Source: Vulcanimicrobiota bacterium
GTDB taxonomy: Bacteria > Vulcanimicrobiota > Vulcanimicrobiia > Vulcanimicrobiales > Vulcanimicrobiaceae
Length of the DNA stretch: 5,428 nt
Direction: 5' to 3'
Assembly: GCA_013043945.1 (NCBI GenBank)
Contig: JABEUW010000171.1
Span: 1-5,428, forward strand
Part shown: positions 1 through 5,427 of the stretch, piece by piece
Numbering within the stretch: the stretch's first letter is position 1
How the letters are laid out: each line of letters starts with the position of its first letter
The notes under the pieces: model-generated
What the model was told of the DNA's origin: nothing
Seen by the model: only the letters and a program-made list of their open reading frames with translations
Database searches by the model: none
Program-made: the position numbers and the translations under genes

Positions 1-1
1 C

Positions 2-337
2 TTCTGGGGAGGGATATGGGGCTTACTCTTCGGCGCGGCGTTCTTTTGGGTGCCTGGAATCGGGCAAGTGCTCATTGGTGGGCCCTTAGTTGCGCTCATC
101 GTCGTGGCGCTTGAGGACGCCGTGGTTGTTGGCGGCCTGAGTGCGATCGGTGCCGGGCTCCTGGGTATGAGCGTTCCAAAAGAGAGTGCGCTGAAATATG
201 AAATGGCGATAAAAGCCGGGAAATTCGTCGTGATCGCGCACGGGACTCCAGCCGACGTGGATCACGCACGCCAGATTCTGACGCGTGGCGGCGCCGGCGA
301 TGCCGTCGTGCATGCATCGGCATCGGCACTCGCATAA
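2..337 (+). CDS. Glycine-rich membrane protein, YflT/general stress 17M-like (DUF1269-type), 5' end outside window
   Basis: The frame is open from the window edge to TAA at 335-337, so only the last 111 codons are visible and the true start lies upstream. The first half is a hydrophobic Gly/Ala/Val-rich stretch (about residues 1-57 of the visible part, including FWGGIWGLLFGAAFFWVPGI and a PLVALIVVAL segment). It looks like one or two glycine-zipper membrane hairpins. A polar tail follows with the pattern VPKESALKYEMAIKAGKFVVIAHG and then a D-x-x-HARQIL helix. This order (Gly-rich hairpin, 'I/VP..xA..YE..I..G', short beta strand, 'A..IL' helix) is typical of stress-associated proteins of the YflT/DUF1269 kind, whose biochemical role is not established. 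A GTG at 50 could serve as an internal start, but the similarity continues upstream of it. Family assignment is by pattern recall and is moderately secure. Confidence 0.7.
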   Translation, partial: FWGGIWGLLFGAAFFWVPGIGQVLIGGPLVALIVVALEDAVVVGGLSAIGAGLLGMSVPKESALKYEMAIKAGKFVVIAHGTPADVDHARQILTRGGAGDAVVHASASALA

Positions 338-391
338 TGCGCATACGCGCAGTAATCCTCATGTCGGCCCGCAAAAATGAGCGAGCCGACA
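338..391. other. Two tandem hairpins between the stress-type gene and the DUF6582 gene
   Basis: The first hairpin starts directly after the TAA: TGCGC (338-342), a 4-nt loop, then GCGCA (347-351). The second is stronger. TGTCGGC (362-368) pairs with GCCGACA (385-391), and after one mismatch (369/384) CGC (370-372) pairs with GCG (381-383), leaving an 8-nt A-rich loop. Neither is followed by a T tract, so neither is a classic intrinsic terminator. They could act as an RNA 3'-end stabiliser, a Rho-linked terminator, or an element in the leader of the following gene. No recognisable promoter was seen in this gap. Confidence 0.45.
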
Positions 392-404
392 CGATGGAGA
401 GCGT

Positions 405-665
405 ATGAAAGCGACGTGGGAACCGCACGAGAGGCACGGAAAGCTCACCGCTCGGAGCGATCTGCCTACGAGTGTGTATGCGTTTCCGGCGAAACGTAAG
501 GAGCCGATGACCGACGCATCACACGTTCGTAGTGCGGTGGCGCGATTCAATCAGATCGAGGGTGTCTCCGACACCGAACGCGAGGTAGCTTTTGAGAATA
601 TCAAAAAGGCCGCAACTCATTACGGCGTGACGCTGAGCGAACACTCCTGGAAAGAACTCGTTTGA
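405..665 (+). CDS. Small conserved protein, DUF6582-like
   Basis: This 86-residue soluble protein of unknown function has no signal peptide or membrane segment. The N-terminal half carries HERHGKLTARSDLP followed by AFPAKRKEPMTDASHVRSAV. The C-terminal half carries the helical 'ARFNQIEGVSDTEREVAFENIKKAA' region and ends in YGV-LSEHSWKEL. This ordered set ('..LP.S.FAFP..RKEPL.DASHVRNA.ARF.Q..GVSD.ER..A...I..AA..YG') is what I recall for DUF6582 proteins, which are small single-domain proteins of bacteria and some phages. The length looks complete and the ending at SWKEL is normal. GGAGAG at 396-401 gives a well-placed ribosome binding site. The TGA stop overlaps the TTG start of the GH130 gene, so the two are probably translationally coupled. 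No role in sugar metabolism can be deduced from the sequence. Confidence 0.8.
   Translation: MKATWEPHERHGKLTARSDLPTSVYAFPAKRKEPMTDASHVRSAVARFNQIEGVSDTEREVAFENIKKAATHYGVTLSEHSWKELV
649..656 (+). promoter_or_regulatory. Ribosome binding site supporting a TTG start for the GH130 gene
   Basis: GGAAAGAA ends 5 nt before the TTG at 662-664. It lies inside the last codons of the DUF6582 gene. An ATG at 666 is in a different frame, so TTG is the best start; a GTG at 743 is the next in-frame alternative and would still leave the conserved motifs intact. Confidence 0.5.
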
Positions 666-1726
666 ATGCATCACCCATCGCAAGCTTTGCGAGGCTCGGC
701 GTAGCACTCAGCAGCACCGGCGTCTCGATCGAAGAGCTGGGAGTGCTGAACCCGGCGTGCGCCCGTCTGCCCGATAAAACCTTGCAACTCTATCCTCGAA
801 TGGTCGCCCCGGGAAATATCTCGAGGATCGGCTCGTTCCAGGTCCGCGAAGGAACGGATGGGACGCTTGCGTTCGAGCAGTGCGGCTTCGCGCTCGAACC
901 GCAGGCGCCGTACGAACTACGCGAGCAACCGGGAGGATATGGTTGTGAGGATCCGCGCGTTTCATTCATCGCAGAACTCGACTGCTATGTGATGGCCTAC
1001 ACCGCCTTTGGGCCGCGCGGGCCCGAGATTGCGTTAGCGACCTCGCAGGATGCCTTGCAGTGGGAACGCCTCGGGCTCCTCCATTTCCAAGAGAGCGATG
1101 CACCATTTTCAGATAAAGACGCGGCGTTTTTCCCATCCGTGATTCGCTCTCCCGCGGGCGTCGACTCGTTGGCTTTTTATCATCGCCCCACCGTATCGTC
1201 CGCTGCGAGCGAGGCCGAACGTGCTTCGAACCTTCTGCATCGGCTCGCACGTGGTCAGCGCGAGGGCATCGCGGTGGGGTACGTTCCACTCGCCGCTGCG
1301 AAGCGGGATATTCGGGAGCTCTGCAGCGTTAGCGAAACCCACCGGCTCACACTACCACAGGCCAACTGGGGAACCATCAAGGTCGGAGCGGGGACGCCAC
1401 CCGTCCGGATACGCGAGGGGTGGCTCTCCGTCATTCACGGCGTCGACGAACTCGAGCATCCCAGTGGAGCGGCATTGTTGCGCTACTGCGCCGGGATCAT
1501 CATCCATGACGCCGCACGGCTCGATCGTGTAATCTTCCGATCGCCCGAACCGCTCTTCGTGCCCGAAGTACCCGGTGAGATTCACGGCACCATCGGTCAC
1601 GTCGTCTTTCCGTCGGGGATCGACGTACGGGAAGAACGCGTTTTTGATATCTACTATGGGATGGCCGACTACGCAATCGGTCGCGGCCGCCTGACATTAC
1701 ATCCAGCCGAAACGAGAGCTGCATAG
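662..1726 (+). CDS. GH130-family mannoside phosphorylase/hydrolase-like protein
   Basis: This 354-residue protein is predicted to be cytoplasmic (no signal peptide) with a five-bladed beta-propeller fold. GH130-like blocks occur in order: LYPRMVAPGNISRIGSF (43-59), GCEDPRVSF (94-102), Y-x-x-AYTAFGPRGPEIALATS (109-128), SDKDAAFFP (150-158), FYHRP (172-176), IKVGAGTPPV (239-248), GWLSVIHGVD (253-262), and near the C terminus IHGTIGHVVFPSG and IYYGMADYAIG. Asp97 in the EDPR block occupies a highly conserved acidic position of the family. Characterised GH130 enzymes either phosphorolyse beta-mannosides, releasing mannose 1-phosphate, or hydrolyse them. Arg55, His174, Arg175 and Lys240 are basic residues in conserved blocks, which would fit anion binding, but I cannot assign phosphorylase over hydrolase with confidence. 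The length matches the family. The start overlaps the preceding stop by 4 nt, and the HAD gene begins 1 nt after the TAG, so all three genes are probably one transcript. Substrate is unknown. Confidence 0.82.
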   Translation: MNASPIASFARLGVALSSTGVSIEELGVLNPACARLPDKTLQLYPRMVAPGNISRIGSFQVREGTDGTLAFEQCGFALEPQAPYELREQPGGYGCEDPRVSFIAELDCYVMAYTAFGPRGPEIALATSQDALQWERLGLLHFQESDAPFSDKDAAFFPSVIRSPAGVDSLAFYHRPTVSSAASEAERASNLLHRLARGQREGIAVGYVPLAAAKRDIRELCSVSETHRLTLPQANWGTIKVGAGTPPVRIREGWLSVIHGVDELEHPSGAALLRYCAGIIIHDAARLDRVIFRSPEPLFVPEVPGEIHGTIGHVVFPSGIDVREERVFDIYYGMADYAIGRGRLTLHPAETRAA

Positions 1727-1727
1727 A

Positions 1728-2525
1728 TTGAAAAAGCTCATCGTCTTTGATTTGGACGGCACGCTCGCGGAGAGCAAATCGGCGATCGATGCCGAGATGG
1801 TCACGCTGCTATCTACGCTGCTCGATGTGGTCAAAGTAGCGATCATCTCCGGTGGCGCCCTCCCGCAGTTTCAAAAACAAGTCCTCGCCCATCTTCAGCA
1901 GAGCGATCGCCTCAAGAATCTTTCACTTCTTCCTACATCGGGAACGAGTTTCTATCAATATCAGCGTGACTGAAAGAGACTCTACGCTGAAGAGCTCCCC
2001 GAAGCGCAAAAACACAACATCATCGCCGCACTCAACGACACGGTCGCCGCATCGGGCTTTCGGCCTCAACGAACGTGGGGAGAGCTCATTGAAGACCGCG
2101 GAACGCAGATCACCTACTCTGCGCTGGGACAGCAAGCTCCTCTCGAAGAAAAGCAACGCTGGGATCCCGATTTTTCGAAACGGAAAAAACTCAAAGCCGC
2201 GCTCGACCTGCTCCTTCCGGCCTTCTCCGTTCGATTGGGAGGATCGACATCGATCGACGTCACGCTTCCCGGTATCGACAAAGCATACGGAATCCGGAAA
2301 TTGCGGGAGATTCTCGGCGTCGCGATCGACGAGATGCTCTTTATCGGAGATGCGTTATTCCCGGGCGGGAACGACTATCCGGCGCGAGAAGCCGGCGCCG
2401 TTTGCATCCAGGTGCGGGATCCACACGAAACAAAACGCGTCATCGAAACCATCATCGCGCTGAGTGGGTGGACGCACGCCTTCGTGCCCTTTACATTCTT
2501 TAGGCACACCCGTAAGTCGTTGTAG
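1728..2525 (+). pseudogene. HAD-IIB hydrolase, phosphomannomutase-like, interrupted by an in-frame TGA
   Basis: Read through one stop (TGA, 1971-1973, codon 82), this frame gives a 265-codon HAD protein. Motif I is VFDLDGTLAESK (nucleophile Asp8, acid/base Asp10) and motif II is AIISGG (Ser41). Beyond the stop the frame stays intact, with a cap region followed by GGSTSIDVTLPGIDKAYGIR (motif III Lys185) and FIGDALFPGGNDYP (motif IV, Asp208 and Asp216). The GGxTxxDV...G.DK and GD...PGGNDY signatures resemble eukaryotic-type phosphomannomutases and related HAD-IIB sugar phosphatases. The stop falls in YQRD-stop-KRLYAEEL, where my recollection of homologues has Trp, so a single TGG-to-TGA change would explain it. 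If translation stops there, an 81-residue fragment without motifs III and IV results. The start is TTG, 1 nt after the GH130 stop. The last 18 residues (from W248) look like an unnatural extension. It may be a recent pseudogene, a sequence error, or a read-through gene. Confidence 0.8.
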
Positions 2526-3004
2526 CGAATTCCCTCGACGTCGAGCACGATATCGATGCGACGGCCAACGACGATGCGGCCGTTCGGCAAAGCGCCGTTC
2601 CAATCGACGCCGAAATCATAGCGATCGATGCTCGTGGTGCCGGTAAACCCGGCGCGCTCCTTGGGCCCTTTATCGACGCCATCTTCCCACCACGGGGTCT
2701 GCCACGTTCCGAGATACCGTACCGCCAGGAGCACCGGGAGCGTCACAGACCGAATCGTGAGATCGCCGGCGACGTCGAAATCCGTCGGTCCGATCTTTGC
2801 GACCTTCGTGCTCGCGAACCGAATGCTCGGATATGCCTCGCAGTGAAGTAAGTCCGCACTCCGTAAATGGTCGTCGCGCGTGGGTCCCCCGGTCCAGCAG
2901 GCTCGCGCATCGATCGTCGATTCGACCGCCAGCTCTTCAGGGCGACGCGGATCGAATTCGATCTCGCCCTCGACGTTCTTGGACGATCCGCGAACCCAGG
3001 TCAC
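2375..3004 (-). CDS. YceI-family lipocalin-like protein, N-terminally short and with an abnormal C-terminal tail
   Basis: YceI proteins form a lipocalin-like beta-barrel that binds polyisoprenoid-type lipids, often in the periplasm. Family hallmarks here are TWVRGSSKNVEGEIEFDP (2-19), RDDHLRSADLLHCEAYPSIRF (43-63), VAGDLTIRSVTLPV (78-91), RAGFTGTTSIDRYDFGVDWN (117-136) and VGRRIDIVLDVEGI (146-159). Two things are odd. The usual opening strand (about 20 residues, 'W.ID..HS...F..KH') is absent: the frame closes at a TGA (3025-3023) just upstream, and the TMEM175 gene already occupies the DNA where it should be. The domain also normally ends near residue 160, whereas this frame continues for about 45 residues antisense to the HAD gene. 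No signal peptide is present. GTG at 3004 is preferred over the adjacent GTG at 3007 because GAGGAA (3014-3009) is better spaced. It may be a damaged gene. Confidence 0.75.
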   Translation of the reverse strand: MTWVRGSSKNVEGEIEFDPRRPEELAVESTIDARACWTGGPTRDDHLRSADLLHCEAYPSIRFASTKVAKIGPTDFDVAGDLTIRSVTLPVLLAVRYLGTWQTPWWEDGVDKGPKERAGFTGTTSIDRYDFGVDWNGALPNGRIVVGRRIDIVLDVEGIRYNDLRVCLKNVKGTKACVHPLSAMMVSMTRFVSCGSRTWMQTAPASRAG

Positions 3005-3008
3005 CACC

Positions 3009-3014
3009 TTCCTC
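3009..3014 (-). promoter_or_regulatory. Ribosome binding site of the YceI gene
   Basis: On the minus strand GAGGAA lies 4 nt before the GTG at 3004-3002 and just after the TAG of the TMEM175 gene (3020-3018). It supports co-translation of the pair and shows that, as it stands, the shortened YceI frame has a plausible initiation site. Confidence 0.45.
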
Positions 3015-3017
3015 GCT

Positions 3018-3656
3018 CTATATCATCCCTTCGTCTTTTCGCTGCACAATCACTCGTTCGAGGCGCCGATCCGGAACGACCCACATCGCCGCGACAACGA
3101 CAAAGAGCACGTCGGAAATAAATGGCGCTAGAAACGCTAATCCGATCGCGCAGATGTAAATCGCCAGCGAGGCTTTTCCCTTCAGATCCGATTCGACAGC
3201 CTTTGCGAACGCGGTGCCCCTGCCGTTGACGGCGACGAGCGCATTCTGCAGCAACCTATAGCCGAGTGCATCGAGAAGTAGCAGCGAAGCATACAACGCG
3301 GTCGGAATTGCCGCGGTTGGATTTTTCCCGAGCCAACTTGTCGTAAACGGAATCAACGAGAGCCAAAACAACAAATGAAGATTCGCCCACATTGCACGGC
3401 CGTCGATCGTTTCGGCCGCCCGCATCATGTGATGGTGGTTGTTCCAGTAGATGCCGATAAAAACGAAGCTCAGAACGTATGCGGCAAACGTCGGTGCGAT
3501 CGACTGCAACGATGCCAGGCTCGTCCCGCTCGGCGGCTTCAATCCTAACACCATAATCGTAATGATGACGGCCATGACCCCGTCGCTGAACGCCTCGACG
3601 CGTGATGCATCGGTCGAGAATGGCGAGATGCCTTTGGGGCGCTCGGTCGTACTCAT
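3018..3656 (-). CDS. TMEM175-family (DUF1211) potassium-channel-like membrane protein
   Basis: This 212-residue integral membrane protein carries the family signature R19-VEA-FSDG (23-26) at the start of the first helix. In characterised prokaryotic TMEM175 proteins this helix lines a K+-conducting pore and the protein works as a tetramer. Approximate membrane helices are 24-39, 53-70, 90-106, 115-136, 162-180 and 182-194, matching the expected six. Between helices 2 and 3 is IYWNNHHHMMRAAETIDGRAMWANL, a pattern common in bacterial members, and the C terminus ends in a basic PDRRLERV stretch. An upstream in-frame TTG at 3719 would add 21 residues, but AAAGGAGAT lies just before the ATG at 3656 and the added residues are not family-like. 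The YceI gene follows 13 bp downstream on the same strand. Which ion it conducts here is inferred from the family only. Confidence 0.85.
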   Translation of the reverse strand: MSTTERPKGISPFSTDASRVEAFSDGVMAVIITIMVLGLKPPSGTSLASLQSIAPTFAAYVLSFVFIGIYWNNHHHMMRAAETIDGRAMWANLHLLFWLSLIPFTTSWLGKNPTAAIPTALYASLLLLDALGYRLLQNALVAVNGRGTAFAKAVESDLKGKASLAIYICAIGLAFLAPFISDVLFVVVAAMWVVPDRRLERVIVQRKDEGMI

Positions 3657-3662
3657 GCCGCG

Positions 3663-3671
3663 ATCTCCTTT
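3663..3671 (-). promoter_or_regulatory. Strong Shine-Dalgarno fixing the TMEM175 start
   Basis: On the minus strand AAAGGAGAT sits 6 nt upstream of the ATG at 3656-3654. It decides for a 212-residue protein rather than the 233-residue version starting at TTG 3719. Confidence 0.75.
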
Positions 3672-3750
3672 ATCGATGCCAACGATGCCATGATCGGCGA
3701 ACCAGAGAATCGTTCCCAAGAAGGCGAACGCCCTTCAAAGCAAGCAAGCT

Positions 3751-3776
3751 ATTGTCGATTTTTTCGGCTCGACAAT
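3751..3776. promoter_or_regulatory. Perfect 8-bp inverted repeat between divergent genes, candidate operator
   Basis: ATTGTCGA (3751-3758) and TCGACAAT (3769-3776) are exact reverse complements separated by 10 nt (TTTTTTCGGC). The site lies 61 nt upstream of the receptor ATG and 94 nt upstream of the TMEM175 ATG, a good position for a dimeric regulator controlling both directions. The right arm contains TCGACA, close to a -35 hexamer, and TAATAG (3784-3789) is a weak -10 candidate, but their spacing does not make a convincing promoter. It does not resemble a Fur box. It could also form an RNA hairpin, but no T tract follows on either strand. Confidence 0.4.
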
Positions 3777-3826
3777 CCTTTCTTAATAGATGCTTGGTAG
3801 AGTAGGGCATTCGCACACGTCTCTTC

Positions 3827-3833
3827 AGGAGGA
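3827..3833 (+). promoter_or_regulatory. Strong Shine-Dalgarno fixing the TonB-receptor start
   Basis: AGGAGGA lies 4 nt before the ATG at 3838-3840. This start places a signal peptide at the very N terminus, so the in-frame ATG at 3790 (16 codons earlier) is rejected. Confidence 0.8.
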
Positions 3834-3837
3834 AGGC

Positions 3838-5427
3838 ATGACCCCACGCTCGGAGTTGCGAGCCGGCCTTCGAATCCTTATTCTCTCCGCCGTTTTCGGC
3901 GTCTCTCTCTCTGGATTCGGCGCCCGCGCTTTTGCGGCCACCACCCCGTCACCCTCGCCCTCGCCCGCCGCGTTACGCACGATCATACGCGTGCGCGCAA
4001 AAGCAAACCGCGCATCGCGGTCGCGCAGACAGCAATACCTTTCGCCGTTTAGCGGCTCGGTGATCGGGCGTAATGTTATTAAGCACGCAGGCCCGATTTC
4101 AAGCATCCAGAGCATTTTGAATAGCTCTCCGAGTGTCGAGGCCTTTTCGTTCGGCGGCTCCGGGCTCGTCCGCACGCATCTTTCGTTCCGCGGATTCAAT
4201 GGCGGTCAATTCGGCGAGACGCTCGACGGCGTTCCCCTAAACGGCCTCTTCAACGGCGGCGTCACCAATTCGGCGTCGCAGCGAAATGCAACGGCCTTCG
4301 TTACGCCGTTGGTCGAGAGCGTCAATGTTTATCGTGGCGTAAACGATCCCGCACATACCTCGATCGATTCACTCGGCGGTAGTGTTGCCTACCATCTCCT
4401 CGACCCAGCCTTCAAGCGCTCCTTCGGCATGGTCTATAACGCCGGCAGCGGCGGCGACGCAATCTTCAATACCGGCGCCAACGCGGCGGGCGTTCGTGCG
4501 GTCGTCGGCACCGGAACCGGTTATTACCGTGGCTTTCAAAATAACGTTCCCGATTGGAACCATTATATTTACGGGAATCTCATCGTCCCGGTATTCCGCC
4601 ATTCCGGTTTTTTACGTTTCATCTATAACGACGATCGCAACAACGGCTACGTGCCGCACGACGTTCCGAACGACGCCATTCCGGGCGCGTCGATCGCGAC
4701 CAACGGTATTGCCTTCCAGTGGCCGGTCAACCAGACCTATTCGTACAACGTCGCGCATACGAATCTCGACCTCGTCGATTTCGTCAAACAATGGAGCCCG
4801 GAGGTTGCGACCCGTCTTACATTTTTCCGCTACCTCACCGATTATTCGCGGTCTTCATATACCGATCCGACAATATCGTATCTGCCAAATTCACCGTCCG
4901 CACCGACGTTCGCACAGGGTTGGATGAACGGAACGATTTCTTCGAATCCCGCCGATTTTGCATATCATCTCTACCACAACAGCGACCAACGCCTTGGCTT
5001 TGTCGCCCGTTCGACCTTTTACACCTCGTCAAAAAACACGTTGAAATTCGGCTGGCAGTACGTGCACGGGCACGAAGAGAGCGCCGAGTACTGGGGACCG
5101 ACGCTTGGCTTCGTTCCCCAAAACACCTATAACGACGCATGGTATCAGCCGGGAAACCGGAATTCTATCGTGCAGTATGCCGAAGATACCTATCGCGCTG
5201 GCAAGCTGCTCGTCGAGCCGGGCTTACGTTTTGATTCCGTGACCACCCAGAGCCTAACGCCCTACGTTGGGTACTTCTACTCCCAAACATTTAGCGTTGG
5301 CAACTCTTATGCATTCTTCGAGCCATCGCTCGGCCTGCGCTATCGCTTTGCGAAAAATCTCGTCGCCTACCTCGGGACCGGAACGGCATTCAAGCCGCCG
5401 GAGATTAGCGCATACTATAACGACTGA
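3838..5427 (+). CDS. TonB-dependent outer-membrane receptor, ends early at TGA next to window edge
   Basis: The visible 529 residues begin with a Sec signal peptide: basic start, hydrophobic core LRILILSAVFGVSLSGF, and likely cleavage after AFA (31-33). A PSPSPSP linker (37-43) follows. A plug domain spans about residues 65-190, with ISSIQSILNSSPSVE (87-101), the RGF turn (118-120), LDGVPLN (129-135) and SVNVYRGVNDP...SLGGSV near the end. The beta-barrel comes next, with many aromatic-rich strands. TIIRVRA (48-54) may be a TonB-box-like segment, but this is weak. Such receptors import siderophores, cobalamin, glycans or other ligands using TonB energy; nothing here identifies the ligand. Complete members usually exceed 600-700 residues. 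The block GTAFKPPEISAYYN normally lies well before the C terminus, so TGA at 5425-5427 looks premature. Only one base follows it, so nonsense, frameshift, error and real end cannot be separated. The gene is divergent from TMEM175. Confidence 0.85.
   Translation: MTPRSELRAGLRILILSAVFGVSLSGFGARAFAATTPSPSPSPAALRTIIRVRAKANRASRSRRQQYLSPFSGSVIGRNVIKHAGPISSIQSILNSSPSVEAFSFGGSGLVRTHLSFRGFNGGQFGETLDGVPLNGLFNGGVTNSASQRNATAFVTPLVESVNVYRGVNDPAHTSIDSLGGSVAYHLLDPAFKRSFGMVYNAGSGGDAIFNTGANAAGVRAVVGTGTGYYRGFQNNVPDWNHYIYGNLIVPVFRHSGFLRFIYNDDRNNGYVPHDVPNDAIPGASIATNGIAFQWPVNQTYSYNVAHTNLDLVDFVKQWSPEVATRLTFFRYLTDYSRSSYTDPTISYLPNSPSAPTFAQGWMNGTISSNPADFAYHLYHNSDQRLGFVARSTFYTSSKNTLKFGWQYVHGHEESAEYWGPTLGFVPQNTYNDAWYQPGNRNSIVQYAEDTYRAGKLLVEPGLRFDSVTTQSLTPYVGYFYSQTFSVGNSYAFFEPSLGLRYRFAKNLVAYLGTGTAFKPPEISAYYND

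Noticed and set aside
338..391. Intrinsic terminator after the first gene
   Set aside because: The hairpins are real, but no T tract follows either stem.
1971..2010. Selenocysteine insertion at the HAD TGA
   Set aside because: The downstream RNA offers only a 4-bp stem (CTCT/AGAG) without the GG-bearing apical loop expected of a bacterial SECIS, and the position is expected to be Trp rather than Cys/Sec.
1852..2463. Plus-strand 203-codon frame overlapping the HAD gene
   Set aside because: Its Ser/Arg/Pro-rich composition is typical of an out-of-frame reading of high-GC coding DNA; the HAD frame carries all the family motifs.
2484..2507. Bidirectional terminator from GTGCC/GGCAC between the HAD and YceI genes
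   Set aside because: The stem is only 5 bp with a 14-nt loop and lacks a proper T tract; it also lies inside both reading frames.
3657..3719. Longer TMEM175 frame starting at TTG 3719
   Set aside because: A strong AAAGGAGAT precedes the ATG at 3656, and the extra 21 residues are not family-like.
3790..3837. Longer receptor frame starting at ATG 3790
   Set aside because: AGGAGGA precedes the ATG at 3838, which also places the signal peptide at the N terminus.
3825..4199. Minus-strand 124-codon frame opposite the receptor start
   Set aside because: It is a mirror of a strongly supported receptor gene, covers that gene's ribosome binding site, and shows no recognisable family pattern.
663..5427. 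Window-wide recoding of UGA
   Set aside because: TGA ends the DUF6582 gene at the natural family end, and the clear Trp codons I checked in the other genes are TGG. Two odd TGAs alone are not enough.
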